Below are positions 29,301 to 32,044 of a DNA stretch of 64,000 nt, piece after piece. A model generated the notes under the pieces. The model saw only the letters and a list, made by a program, of their open reading frames with translations. It was not told the origin of the DNA and did not search any database. The first letter of the stretch is position 1; the number at the start of each line of letters is the position of its first letter. A program made the position numbers and the translations under genes. The DNA is from Morinoia aosen (Eukaryota; Arthropoda; Malacostraca; Amphipoda; Talitridae), in assembly GCA_030386875.1 (NCBI GenBank), contig CM059580.1, forward strand, positions 2,074,838 to 2,138,837. The letters run 5' to 3'.

Positions 29301-30154
29301 TGTACACTGTGCCCAGTACACTGCACTGTACACTGTGCCCAGTACACTGCACTGTACACTGTGCTCATATGCTAGATAGAGTAAACCAGACGACTACTGT
29401 ACACTGTGCCCAGTACACTGCACTGTACACTGTGCCCAGTACACTGCACTGTACACTGTGCCCAGTACACTGCACTGTACACTGTGCTCATATGCTAGAT
29501 AGAGTAAACCAGACGACTACTGTACACTGTGCCCAGTACACTGCACTGCACACTGAGACCAGTACACTGCACTGTACACTGTGCTCATATGCTAGATAGA
29601 GTAAACCAGACGACTACTGTACACTGTGCCCAGTACACTGCACTGCACACTGAGCCCAGTACACTGCACTGTACACTGTGCTCATATGCTAGATAGAGTA
29701 AACCAGACGACTACTGTACACTGTGCCCAGTACACTGCACTGCACACTGAGCCCAGTACACTGCACTGTACACTGTGCCCAGTACACTGCACTGTACACT
29801 GTGCCCAGTACACTGCACTGTACACTGTGCCCAGTACACTGCACTGTACACTGTGCCCAGTACACTGCACTGTACACTGTGCCCAGTACACTGCACTGTA
29901 CACTGTGCCCAGTACACTGCACTGTACACTGTGCCCAGTACACTGCACTGTACACTGTGCTCATATGCTAGGTAGAGTAAACCAAAAGACTACTGTACAC
30001 TGTGCCCAGTTCACTGCACTGTACACTGAGCCCAGTACACTGCACTGTACACTGTGCCCGCAGGCTGTATCCAGTAGACACGTCTCGCGTCAACGAGTTC
30101 GGCACGTCAGGAGAGGACGACGCAAAGGGCGGGGGCAGGCCTAAGCAGGAGTAG
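2277..30154 (+). CDS. CLPTM1L: CLPTM1-like protein (CLPTM1L/CRR9), 12 exons, 5' end missing
   Basis: The exons are 2277-2376, 5776-5879, 6138-6245, 6622-6761, 7373-7522, 9122-9254, 9927-10034, 15092-15172, 15895-16160, 26924-27059, 28162-28277 and 30064-30154. They sum to 1533 nt (510 codons plus TAG), and every junction is GT-AG and in phase. Diagnostic stretches include FTEKDVDEVKGVLETNL, DISFW, GVYALGFVFMLPQLFINY, SVAHLPWRAF, CFRDDVVFLVYLYQRW and RVNEFG. These match CLPTM1L better than CLPTM1. The human protein is 538 residues, so about 50-60 N-terminal residues with the first membrane segment lie upstream. Hydrophobic segments follow the luminal domain. The human protein is an ER multispanning protein reported to scramble glucosaminyl-phosphatidylinositol during GPI-anchor synthesis; the same role here is inference. 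Confidence 0.95.
2400..3545. repeat. 19-bp minisatellite in CLPTM1L intron 1
   Basis: About 60 tandem copies of TGTTGAACCCCAGTGGGTG begin within 25 bp of the exon 1 donor. A block at about 3165-3330 carries GAATTCCAG instead of GAACCCCAG, which shows local homogenisation. The exon end AACCCCACTGAAGGTG resembles the unit. Confidence 0.95.
3546..3992. other. AT-rich intronic DNA, nothing recognised
   Basis: Low-complexity A/T with ATATAATA runs near 3765-3825. No exon or element boundary is seen. Confidence 0.5.
3993..4220. mobile_element. TTAA-family MITE (CACCGGTG core), copy 1
   Basis: It starts TTAACACATTTTCTGCAAAG and is the reverse complement of the element at 5430-5657. Shared landmarks are CACCGGTGG, GCTAAATGAAGG and CCAGTTAATGTTTGC. 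The right end is degraded (GTGTTGAA). No protein is encoded. Confidence 0.75.
4505..4618. mobile_element. TTAA-family MITE, partial, interrupted
   Basis: AACACTTTGATTGCAACGTG and CCACCGGTGGG identify the family. The copy stops at 4618 where a palindromic element begins. Family sequence (AATGGAAACTAAATGAAGG) resumes just after that element, near 5400, suggesting a nested insertion. Confidence 0.6.
4619..5352. mobile_element. Palindromic MITE split by another MITE
   Basis: The ends are inverted copies: GATAGTAAAGATAGCTGAT at the left and ATCAGCTATCTTTACTATC at the right. The interior 4683-4782 is a hairpin with stem AGCCATTATCAACCCCAGTA. The unit is only about 225 bp without the element at 4782-5291, which is inserted at TTAA. 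Confidence 0.75.
4782..5291. mobile_element. TTAA-target MITE (GGACATCATCCCAG ends), copy 1
   Basis: Bounded by TTAA at 4782-4785 and 5288-5291, with inverted ends GGAGATCATCCCAG and CTGGGATGATGTCC. The interior shares GATTTAGGCCTTATTTTTTT and GTAGCGCCATAAAATTTTAG with 31296-31764. A hairpin at 5120-5205 has a GC-run loop. TTAA targeting suggests a piggyBac-type parent; no transposase is present. Confidence 0.8.
5430..5657. mobile_element. TTAA-family MITE (CACCGGTG core), copy 2, intact
   Basis: Begins TTAACACTTCGACTGCGAC and ends AAAATGTGTTAA, with TTAA at both edges. It contains GACCACCGGTGGGTCC. It is 228 bp, non-coding, in intron 1 of CLPTM1L and inverted relative to 3993-4220. Confidence 0.8.
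5776..5879 (+). CDS. CLPTM1L: CLPTM1L exon 2 of window
   Basis: Encodes AGILVNLTLPRAVKRNNRTL then HLHLFLVGGDVSIK, matching human VNVSVPKKTRNNGTLYAYIF. Acceptor GGTACAG; donor GTGAGG from 5880. NLT and NRT are potential N-glycosylation sites in the luminal domain. Confidence 0.9.
5900..6125. repeat. Short degenerate tandem repeat in intron 2
   Basis: Three to four degenerate copies of a unit with TGGTGGCATCCTAGA and TATCACTGGTGGCAGTG. Confidence 0.7.
6138..6245 (+). CDS. CLPTM1L: CLPTM1L exon 3 of window
   Basis: Encodes SFDDIERMSSEAAYATCPLA and HHTPPPLPYSLVADQ. Acceptor CCCTCAG; donor GTGTGT from 6246; 36 codons, phase 0 at both ends. This loop is poorly conserved; the call rests on phase and position (human LVSPLTTYMVPKPEE region). 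Confidence 0.8.
6246..6500. repeat. Degenerate GTGTGT repeat in intron 3
   Basis: Repeats of AGCCTTGTGGCTGAGCAGGT, which copy the exon 3 end (CTTGTGGCTGACCAG then GTGTGT), are followed by a GTG/CAC triplet run near 6436-6490. It looks like tandem copying of the exon 3 donor. Confidence 0.7.
6622..6761 (+). CDS. CLPTM1L: CLPTM1L exon 4 of window
   Basis: Encodes NSSTPERATPPDRPVVHLRQ and then EITFSLV..LPPELRARL. Acceptor TTGCAG, donor GTGAGT from 6762; ends after two bases of an Arg codon. Corresponds to human residues before the SSLPADVHRYM segment. Confidence 0.85.
6770..7290. repeat. ~33-bp minisatellite in intron 4
   Basis: About 16 copies of a 29-33 bp unit with GTGTGCTATGCGTCCTGTG and TTGTGGTGTTGT start 8 bp after the exon 4 donor. 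Confidence 0.9.
7373..7522 (+). CDS. CLPTM1L: CLPTM1L exon 5 of window
   Basis: Encodes VTPGHYLPFLHLEQLSHRL through LRLW, matching human HYLPILFIDQLSNRVKDL and GRLRFW. Acceptor GCCGCAG, donor GTAGGG from 7523, Trp codon split TG/G. NTS is a potential glycosylation site. Confidence 0.95.
7550..7990. repeat. Degenerate GTGTGATGAG repeat
   Basis: Imperfect tandem units of 18-30 bp with GTGTGATGAG and TATAGTGTGGTGAGTGCAG fill the first 440 bp of intron 5. Confidence 0.8.
7991..8449. other. Intronic DNA, nothing recognised
   Basis: No repeat, exon or RNA gene recognised. Confidence 0.5.
8450..8640. repeat. 45-bp tandem repeat, 4 copies
   Basis: Four near-identical 45-bp units with CAGCATAGTGTGTACTA and GCAAGGATTTTGTT. 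TTTGTTCTAAATGTT recurs at 9090-9104 next to the exon 6 acceptor. The array therefore once adjoined that acceptor and was split by the dispersed repeat at 8647-9090. Confidence 0.85.
8647..9090 (+). mobile_element. Dispersed repeat family 1, copy 1
   Basis: Landmarks in order: ATTGTATCTATGGGA, GCGCTCCCAGGGGG, GAGGGCCCGAGCTGAGAGTT, TTCACTGCTGTCCTGTTT, AGCACCTTCTACTTTCTTC and a terminal AGGCTTAAACTAACT-type stretch. Eight copies occur in the window. It is non-coding with no clear terminal inverted repeat or RNA polymerase III box; class unknown. Confidence 0.75.
9122..9254 (+). CDS. CLPTM1L: CLPTM1L exon 6 of window
   Basis: Encodes LQLEAALGTLAGLGFTEKDV, DEVKGVLETNLTLLGVTF and CVSLLH, matching human SLQQFGFSEKDADEVKGIF. 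Acceptor TTTGCAG, donor GTGAGG from 9255. The second half begins a membrane segment that continues in the next exon. Confidence 0.97.
9255..9830. repeat. Intron 6 array carrying copies of the exon 6 donor
   Basis: A degenerate repeat of roughly 110-150 bp carries TTCTGTGTCTCCCTCCTCCA, the exon 6 end plus TGTGAGG or TGTCAGG, at about 9328-9357, 9430-9459 and 9580-9609, with a weaker copy at 9676-9702. G-runs and GGTTGTGGGGGTT spacers separate the copies. Confidence 0.85.
9927..10034 (+). CDS. CLPTM1L: CLPTM1L exon 7 of window
   Basis: Encodes LLFDVLAFKHDISFWRGRTS and MAGLSGGAVLWRAFAQ, matching human LLFDFLAFKNDISFW. Acceptor TTGCAG, donor GTGAGG from 10035, exactly 36 codons. A short partial copy of the exon end (GGTGCCGTGCTGTGGCGGGA) follows at 10040-10059. 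Confidence 0.97.
10060..10368. other. Intron 7 start, nothing recognised
   Basis: No exon or repeat recognised between the exon 7 partial copy and the TA preceding the transposon. Confidence 0.5.
10371..11860 (+). mobile_element. Tc1/mariner-like DNA transposon, intact
   Basis: A 1490-bp element flanked by TA (10369-10370, 11861-11862). The terminal inverted repeats are 166 bp each (10371-10536, 11695-11860) and differ at only one position by my reading. They start CAGGGTGTTTCAAAAATACA. The interior holds one uninterrupted transposase whose stop lies 1 bp before the right repeat. It is in intron 7 of CLPTM1L. Near-identity of the arms and the open frame indicate recent insertion and possible autonomy. 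Confidence 0.95.
10626..11693 (+). CDS. Tc1/mariner-like transposase (DUF4817-type head)
   Basis: 355 codons from ATG at 10626; the frame is open 8 codons upstream but lacks an earlier ATG. The N-terminus (YTNQELAEMHLIYG) resembles the DUF4817 domain common in arthropod transposases. A helix-turn-helix (TRRLALQVNVPHTTVWRLL) lies near residue 92. The catalytic triad is FTDEAQF (D156), HDGAPAH (D247) and SPDLNPLDFYLWG (D284), with 36 residues between the last two aspartates. It would cut and paste the element at TA sites. All catalytic residues are present and there are no stops or frameshifts. Subfamily assignment is left open. Confidence 0.93.
   Translation: MYTNQELAEMHLIYGKADGNAALARRLYQERYPQRQCPDRKTFVSLHQRLCEYGKFDSPGLGRGRPRSTTPEEQEEILEIVNRTPSISTRRLALQVNVPHTTVWRLLKEYQLYPYHLQRVQALSPADYPARVRYCQWFLQQCAANPNFPALVLFTDEAQFTRDGITNLHNQHVWAYENPNATVVSHHQVRFSLNMWAGIIGDRLVGPHVLVNRLTGQAYTNFLENIIPDVYDDTPLIDRQHAHFLHDGAPAHFSRTARRYLDRRFPDRWIGRGGPIAWPPRSPDLNPLDFYLWGHLKSLVYSSPVPDLESLRNRIVARSEDIRNIPGVWDRVRRSMRHRCEVCIQAGGGHFEHLL
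11930..12066. mobile_element. TA-type MITE, left part (split by Penelope insertion)
   Basis: Starts AAAGCGGCCCATACACGATC and matches the complete copies at 42514-42701 and 57065-57259. It stops at the Penelope-like insertion and resumes at 14251-14303, ending GATCGTCTATGGGCCGCTTT. The element is non-coding. Confidence 0.85.
12067..14250 (-). mobile_element. Penelope-like element copy 2, 5'-truncated, with inverted arms
   Basis: The insertion has a 12-bp duplication, TATGTTGAGTCA, at 12055-12066 and 14251-14262. It reads on the minus strand: reverse transcriptase (about 13851-13195) then GIY-YIG nuclease (to 12265). The 399-bp 3' end (12121-12519) is repeated inverted at 13852-14250, joined at CTGAAACA. 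A single-copy tail occupies 12067-12120. Same plan as 806-2086. It is 5'-truncated inside the reverse transcriptase and carries one frameshift, so it is inactive. Confidence 0.92.
12265..13851 (-). pseudogene. Penelope-like reverse transcriptase + GIY-YIG endonuclease, frameshifted
   Basis: Minus-strand coding in two frames. 13851-13202 has KVHKANVPLRPILAAF, MVSYDVTSLYTNIP and DGLAMGNPLAPTLANIF. 13194-12265 has YLDDTFVIF (YxDD catalytic motif), PFLDVRVQR, YRKPTFTG, then YQCGTCQSSYIGST (GIY-YIG with Cys pair). The frame changes in a 6-base A/T run near 13200-13210, just before YLDD, so it looks like a single-base slip. The N-terminal part of the reverse transcriptase is absent. Confidence 0.92.
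14251..14303. mobile_element. TA-type MITE, right part
   Basis: Continuation of 11930-12066 after the Penelope-like insertion; ends GATCGTCTATGGGCCGCTTT, the inverted partner of the left end. Confidence 0.85.
14304..14700. other. Intron 7 DNA, nothing recognised
   Basis: Moderately GC-rich; no exon with CLPTM1L similarity and no repeat family recognised. Confidence 0.45.
14728..15065 (+). mobile_element. Dispersed repeat family 1, copy 2
   Basis: Carries ATCTATGGGAATTACCGCTC, GTGAGGGCCCGAGCTAAAGG and ACTGCTGTCCTGTTTTTCAG. It lies between duplicate copies of the exon 8 acceptor (CCCCCATCTGTTGCAGGTGG at 14705-14724 and 15076-15095). Confidence 0.75.
15092..15172 (+). CDS. CLPTM1L: CLPTM1L exon 8 of window
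   Basis: Encodes VVITLHLLEEDTSLLVLGPA and AAAVLIE, matching human VVIFLFLLDEQTSLLVL. Acceptor TGTTGCAG, donor GTGTGG from 15173; 27 codons. This is a membrane-associated hydrophobic segment. Confidence 0.93.
15173..15780. other. Intron 8 DNA, nothing recognised
   Basis: No exon, RNA gene or known repeat recognised. Confidence 0.5.
15783..15862. mobile_element. TTAA-family MITE end, adjacent to exon 9
   Basis: CAGTCCCGTTAATGTTTAGT and TTAACCCATCGCAGTCAACA match the family end. It stops about 30 bp before the exon 9 acceptor. Confidence 0.6.
15895..16160 (+). CDS. CLPTM1L: CLPTM1L exon 9 of window, with Gln-rich repeat
   Basis: Begins LWKVQKTLRLRK (human LWKVKKALK) and ends CYVLLPVCVAGAVYSLLYV then PHK. 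Acceptor CCCGCAG, donor GTTCGT from 16161. Between these, about 40 residues of repeated ERTQQ/QLE units (15957-16070) replace the human stretch from FWRGLMPEFQF to YDTQA. The junction phases are correct, so the repeat is in the reading frame. Confidence 0.9.
15957..16070 (+). repeat. Coding minisatellite in CLPTM1L
   Basis: Imperfect 18-24 bp units with CGTACGCAACAGCAACAG and CTGGAG encode RTQQQQLE-like repeats within exon 9. Confidence 0.9.
16161..16734. other. Intron 9 DNA, nothing recognised
   Basis: No coding similarity or repeat family recognised. Confidence 0.5.
16735..16855. repeat. Dispersed repeat fragment, shared with 2101-2230
   Basis: CAGCTACTGCAAGTTAG and TATATTTTTTGACAG match the upstream copy. 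Confidence 0.55.
16905..17272. repeat. 17-bp minisatellite
   Basis: About 21 copies of ATTGGGACTGGTGTGCC, with a block of GTGACATTGGG variants at 17130-17195. Confidence 0.95.
17381..18459 (-). repeat. BEL/Pao 3' LTR
   Basis: Plus-strand ends are TGTAGAAAAAACC and TTTTAGACA. It contains seven 25-bp direct repeats with TATTATACACGATCGAATAG at 17715-17930. AATAAA occurs within it on the plus strand (about 18070) and TTTATT-type signals on the minus strand. Confidence 0.95.
18602..22309 (-). CDS. BEL/Pao pol: reverse transcriptase, RNase H, integrase
   Basis: 1235 codons from ATG 22309, starting two codons after the gag stop and in the same frame. In order: reverse transcriptase with YDLRKAFLQL (near residue 227), LPFGLKPSPALL and YMDN (about 308-311, where YxDD is usual); RNase H with FCDSSKLMYG and CTDSMIALHW; integrase zinc-binding His/Cys (HSGCYTLLNQLKREYWV, NCVVCKR); catalytic core with FVDYLGP, FSDLGSQ and a later Glu (VEVCVKF); and a C-terminal domain with ADLTTRP-type Pao features upstream. 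No frameshift is seen. It copies and integrates the element. Confidence 0.95.
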   Translation of the reverse strand: MADRADVSPTCELGNCGNCIGFSAYVVLDDEGEVLDRDLQLATSEVLDCCYNRVVNYDRTSDSESHEENDEVVNFVLSNTTRDADGRLIMPLPWRGEFSHLLGSNFGLAKSILSSNLRKLHKDKEKLIMVDNVFKDQVESGVIERVPNFREFCGNNKHSFLAHMPIFKLQRATTKCRVVFLSNICEKFQGKVSMNHNQVLCPGPCLNHKISTALLMLRFGERLLIYDLRKAFLQLSLNDLDSNRLMFLWFRDVSNGDFSLEAYRNLRLPFGLKPSPALLMLALFKILVLDESESNDLKLLKIRLYSLIYMDNGAYAGSDEEVQYAFSKLNEIFNPYKFEIQQVETNSEKVHQLLVQKGESPPETKVLGMVWDKSCDALAIVRLELDVQANTKRLVLKTIASQYDNFGLILPCLNRAKLFVHKLQCCSGLQWDSVLNDELIREWKVIARQFNARPNYTIKRNVGHHSDAYELIAFCDSSKLMYGVVVYLKNVCTGVVSFLLAKNRIINDRLSVKSIPVLELQAVAYAVEILAELRDQLSGESILCKVNFVKFKVCTDSMIALHWINSYALKLEKMQKHSVFLQNRLKQIMEMTKSLPVEFSFAASVENPADLTTRPVSPRKLSVSTFHEGPEFLSGDAEMAQDFTVSLPHPCQDRERPPEQTYLASAGVEVRGIEFAVPASRFSSFAKLVSVYFIVKRFFFCFVRKFGSEPVKQRFEEKSSEFNRSQAVTDLLQLDQQLHFGDIFEYFRNRTTLNETPKLVFRLNLFIDAAGLLRVKSKLGRASDYSHNNYNPIVLSKNSRVTELIIRDAHVQAAHSGCYTLLNQLKREYWVEHFFSTVKRAIKNCVVCKRFNSRTVKLNQNSYRDFRRNPPCIPFRSIFVDYLGPMWVGSQTGKRKVWLLCVTCLWSRAVNLKICADLSVESFLTAFQTHVYEHGVPSRVFSDLGSQLVSAANIVADFLKDVHTQTFLSRNGVEPVRFDHYFKGNSSLGSLVEVCVKFVKRLLYSSIKNLVLPLDKFELLVAKVVHFVNKRPLAFKEALREDVEQTPLPITPELLSRGRELISPNIIPYLTSGEVWQPDTTREKSLLDGFSRLSTIDDRLVSTYNEAFFANLLDQATSESGKYKPVRHEKLAEGDIVLLKEPNMKVYHYPMAVVHSTVENDLGEVTAVTVYKGRTRETVKRHVSSVIPYLRPTCSPPVQRETLTAPNCQEEARPQRAASVRGSAISRRMLERNLV
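22313..24166 (-). CDS. BEL/Pao gag and aspartic protease
   Basis: 617 codons from ATG 24166. A gag domain (about residues 110-260) is followed by Cys/His clusters (CTRCGFANHSTEQC and CFKCKGDHMTFLC, about 330-405) and an aspartic protease with DTGCQPNFIV near residue 462. It ends at TGA, and CAG then ATG follow in the same frame into pol. BEL/Pao elements normally make one gag-pol polyprotein, so this stop is either read through, bypassed by reinitiation, or a recent mutation. Confidence 0.93.
   Translation of the reverse strand: MSNKDFIIKSRGFVRTQITKLHDKISSDYLVLSETEKQAHVFKLNQLETDVTAFDAQVASLLYGSGVDDSKFYEELEACQAYKDKIVESRSFLTVVMTSPVSSGAATLPPTVSKLKLPEVPLPSYSHAPEESLQHFLRGFESILNKYSLTSHEKFIFLKRQLKGEPLSLVNSLGVSEQSYENARELLIKAFASETVQKFDAIKRLATLELPVNGNSYEFVSEMRVALESFRVLQIDIETIQQFFVWNAMNSDLQTQLINICNNNKPTIKEIQDNIFKAIDRCKEIDSNKSTSRDKKVRSCSSYSAEPDLSSFAVNVKYGSRGEPRANSVRFCSLCSETGRSKVTSHVTRECRKYETPESKIARLKSLNYCTRCGFANHSTEQCSFKFGRPCFKCKGDHMTFLCTEGNPPKHKSPTSRNNTPSNASLFTGTVWTSVADIGENSVIPTFTAKIKNVDIRAMKDTGCQPNFIVSKIASDLNLPILRSNVPITVNGFNEARKLVTNVVQVPLEMNGKLRTVEAICIPEIRLNVNLPGLSDVAKQFQIKGYKLADSLVTESDSLSCLQFVLGTNDSYVLIEQQIEFGDSVPSVFARTEAGVLLFGNLNRLLANVSSLPPSES
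24281..25354 (-). repeat. BEL/Pao 5' LTR
   Basis: Matches 17381-18459. It differs near the outer start: ACCCCCAATC here versus ACCTATCGAATGATC in the other LTR. The 25-bp internal repeats are the same. Confidence 0.95.
25500..26915. repeat. ~28-bp minisatellite built on the CLPTM1L exon 10 acceptor
   Basis: About 50 units in three blocks. The block cores are CCCACAGCTGGTACTGACC (25540-26130), CCAAAGCTGGCACTAACC (26205-26460) and CCCCAGCTGGCACTAGCC (26470-26900). Each carries (C)AG-CTGG(T/C)AC, the exon 10 acceptor plus the first exon bases (CAG then CTGGTACGCC at 26921-26933). The array runs right up to the real acceptor. Confidence 0.97.
26924..27059 (+). CDS. CLPTM1L: CLPTM1L exon 10 of window
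   Basis: Encodes WYAWVLTSTVHGVYALGFVF, MLPQLFINYRLRSVAHLPWR and AFMYK, nearly identical to human. Acceptor CCCACAG, donor GTGTGT from 27060. It includes a membrane segment. Confidence 0.98.
27238..27435 (+). mobile_element. SINE body fragment (old copy)
   Basis: CCAGGTGTCGGAAATGGGTA and CCGGCTTTACGGGGGAACCG, then TCAGGCTTGATTGGAAATAA, match the body and tail of the SINE at 52150. The tRNA-like head is missing and divergence is greater. Confidence 0.8.
27530..27640. repeat. Short CT-rich tandem repeat
   Basis: Four units of about 27 bp with TTTACTCCTCTACTCTTACT, in intron 10. Confidence 0.8.
27891..28161 (+). repeat. Three 90-bp decoy copies of the exon 11 acceptor
   Basis: Units at 27891 (left edge diverged), 27981 and 28071 each hold CCTCCCCTGTTTGCAG-type intron end plus GGCGTTCAACACCTTCATAG from exon 11. 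The later exon part is changed (TGTATTGTCATGATG for TTCATCATCACGATG). Using the acceptor in a copy would read 23 codons and then TGA. Confidence 0.95.
28162..28277 (+). CDS. CLPTM1L: CLPTM1L exon 11 of window
   Basis: Encodes AFNTFIDDLFAFIITMPTSH and RIACFRDDVVFLVYLYQRW, nearly identical to human. Acceptor TTTGCAG, donor GTACGT from 28278, Trp codon split. Only this copy joins correctly to the last exon. Confidence 0.98.
28490..30055. repeat. 26-bp satellite with higher-order structure, intron 11
   Basis: Units of 26 bp (CAGTACACTGCACTGTACAC then TGTGCC) run in groups of 1-9. They are punctuated by a spacer with CTCATATGCTAGATAGAGTA and CCAGACGACTA. Two spacer variants (GACGACTAC and AAAGACTAC) recur at similar intervals, for example 28605-29010 and 29690-30000, so larger blocks were also duplicated. 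Confidence 0.95.
30064..30154 (+). CDS. CLPTM1L: CLPTM1L last exon
   Basis: Encodes LYPVDTSRVNEFGTSGEDDA then KGGGRPKQE and TAG (30152-30154). Matches human LYPVDKRRVNEFGESYE. The acceptor CCCGCAG lies directly after the 26-bp array. Confidence 0.97.
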
Positions 30155-30477
30155 CCTGCGGGGGGTGGGGCCTTTCCCTGGGGAGCATGGCCCCCCCTGG
30201 GACGTGAGGGCCCCCTTGGTCCCTGGGCCCTATTGGAGAGCGTGGCCCCCCTCCTGGGACGAGGGTACCCCCCTGAGGGCGAGGGGTCCCCCACCCTCCT
30301 GCTGGTGGGGGGAGGGGTAACATAACGCCCGTCTACATGCATTTCTCCGAACTGCACACACGCCGCAGTTGGGTCTTCGTTTTGCAGGGGTGATGGTTTC
30401 TTGTTGAGTAATTTTGTTGAGTGTGTTGTGTTGTGTTGTGTGGCCTGCTTGAAGACAGGTGACGTGGTTGCTGCAGG

Positions 30478-30522
<45 letters not shown>

Positions 30523-30603
30523 GTGTGACAGGAGGAATGTGGTAGACGGGTGGTAGTGTGGTGAGAGTTCGCTGTGATGTCACCGGGACACGTGACCGGC
30601 TGC
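30155..30603. other. CLPTM1L 3' region with TG microsatellite
   Basis: GC-rich (CCCCCTGGGACG-type imperfect repeats to about 30310), then a (TG)n run at about 30480-30521. The first AATAAA found downstream is at about 30791 inside the next repeat, a possible but unproven poly(A) signal. Confidence 0.6.
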
Positions 30604-30871
30604 CAGGGTAGAGGAAACAAGGTAGGTTCAAACCAGTCTTTTTTTCGTTGACGGTGAGTTTTTGCTGACGTCACGGCAACGAACCAATAGCAGCGCTCAT
30701 ATTGCGTCTGGTAACACTGCTACCTCCAAATCTGGCTCCACTATTGGCCGAACGACATGGCGTTTTGGTGACGTCATAAAGTTTGTTTGAAATAAAGCCT
30801 TTCTATTGGCTAGCCGAACAAGAGGAGGTGTATTTTCTCCCATAGAAATGACCCTACCTTGTTTCCTCCAC
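30604..30871. mobile_element. CRE-bearing MITE, copy 1
   Basis: Ends GTAGAGGAAACAAGGTAGG and CCTACCTTGTTTCCTCC are inverted repeats. Contains two perfect TGACGTCA sites (30666-30673, 30769-30776) and three CCAAT/ATTGG boxes. Copies 2 and 3 are at 41847 and 53808. Non-coding. Confidence 0.85.
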
Positions 30872-31178
30872 CGTGCTGGCTGCTGACGTGTTCATTTCAC
30901 ATATTCACGTGTCATGTTCAGGGGATCGCGGTCCAGCAAAACATTCCGGGAGTGGCAAGGATAAGCTCTAAGATTTTTGTGTACTTTTATTTATTTATTT
31001 CCGGAAAATACAAGGAGTTGTTACCCCGTGTCTTATTTGCCTTCCTGCCGCGGCTTGCGCACGAGCACAAAGCAAGTAACGATATTTTAACGATAACCTA
31101 TGGCTTTTATTCCTGTCCTTTATTCTTCGTTATTGTACCATTTTTTGTGTTCAAGATACATAGACCTTCTTTCCCTCA
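30872..31178. other. Intergenic DNA, nothing recognised
   Basis: No gene or repeat family recognised. Confidence 0.45.
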
Positions 31179-31179
31179 G

Positions 31180-32030
31180 GGAGATACGACTATTTCATTT
31201 ACGGGAATTGACAATGCTAGGGGGAAAATGTGAGGTCCCGAGCTGAGAGTTAGTTAAAGCCTTCTTTTTGTTGGAATAAAGTAGGTTTTGTTATGTTAAG
31301 GACACCATACAGATTTTTGAACTTTTCTCGTCCGATTTGTTTGAAAATTGGCCAGTATATGTATTTTTTGAAAGTAAACTTTTTTACCCCTGTCGCTTTT
31401 TCGATTTAGGCCTTATTTTTTTACGAAAAACAAGTTTTTTGGTACATTTTTATGTATATTTCAAGACGTATCAACTCATTGAGCTTTGATGCTAGAACAA
31501 AACCAAAGACAGTTTTAGAATCCTTGGAACATTTCCAACAAAAGTATGTTGTAAAATTATCCATTTCCCGTGTTGTTTTCTTTTTATATGGGTCGAAATG
31601 GGGTTGAAAATTGAAGATTTTGGTCCCCTTGCCCCCTCCCCCCCCCGGAGCGGGGGATCTAGTGTCCGTAGCGCCATAAAATTTTAGGACCGAGTAGTCC
31701 ACCACCTAACAAAAACATGAAAAATGCTCATTGGAGCGACAGGGGGCTGGATTGGTGTCCTTAAGGACCCCCTTTTTTCGGTTCACTGCTGTCCTGTTCA
31801 GCACCTACTACTTACTTCTTCAACTTTTGTCTTGTTTCATGAACTTCTTGCTTAGCTTACTGTTTCTGTGCCCCTTATTGCGTCGGCTTCTCTGTCATTT
31901 ATTTATTGTGATGTAAACCTTTATTATTGAACTAGCTTTCGTCTTCTGCATGGATTCCGCGTTCCCTGATCTCCATACCAAATAGTGCCTTCCTCCTTCC
32001 TCTCTTCGGAACGCTTTTGTTTCGGTCGTA
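31180..32030 (+). mobile_element. Dispersed repeat family 1, copy 3, interrupted
   Basis: Family sequence at 31180-31295 and 31765-32030 is split by a TTAA MITE (31296-31764). Joining across the insertion restores family order (TTATGTTAAGGACC then TTCGGTTCACTGCTGTCC). Confidence 0.85.
31296..31764. mobile_element. TTAA-target MITE, copy 2
   Basis: TTAA at both edges, ends GGACACCATACAG and CTGGATTGGTGTCC. The interior matches 4782-5291 (GTAGCGCCATAAAATTTTAG). The empty-site sequence is visible in other family 1 copies. Confidence 0.88.
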
Positions 32031-32044
32031 CTGGGTGCCTCAAG

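Noticed and set aside
28598..30144. Cys/His/Thr-rich open frames up to 230 codons
   Set aside because: 26-bp satellite translation; only the last 91 bases before the TAG at 30154 are real exon.
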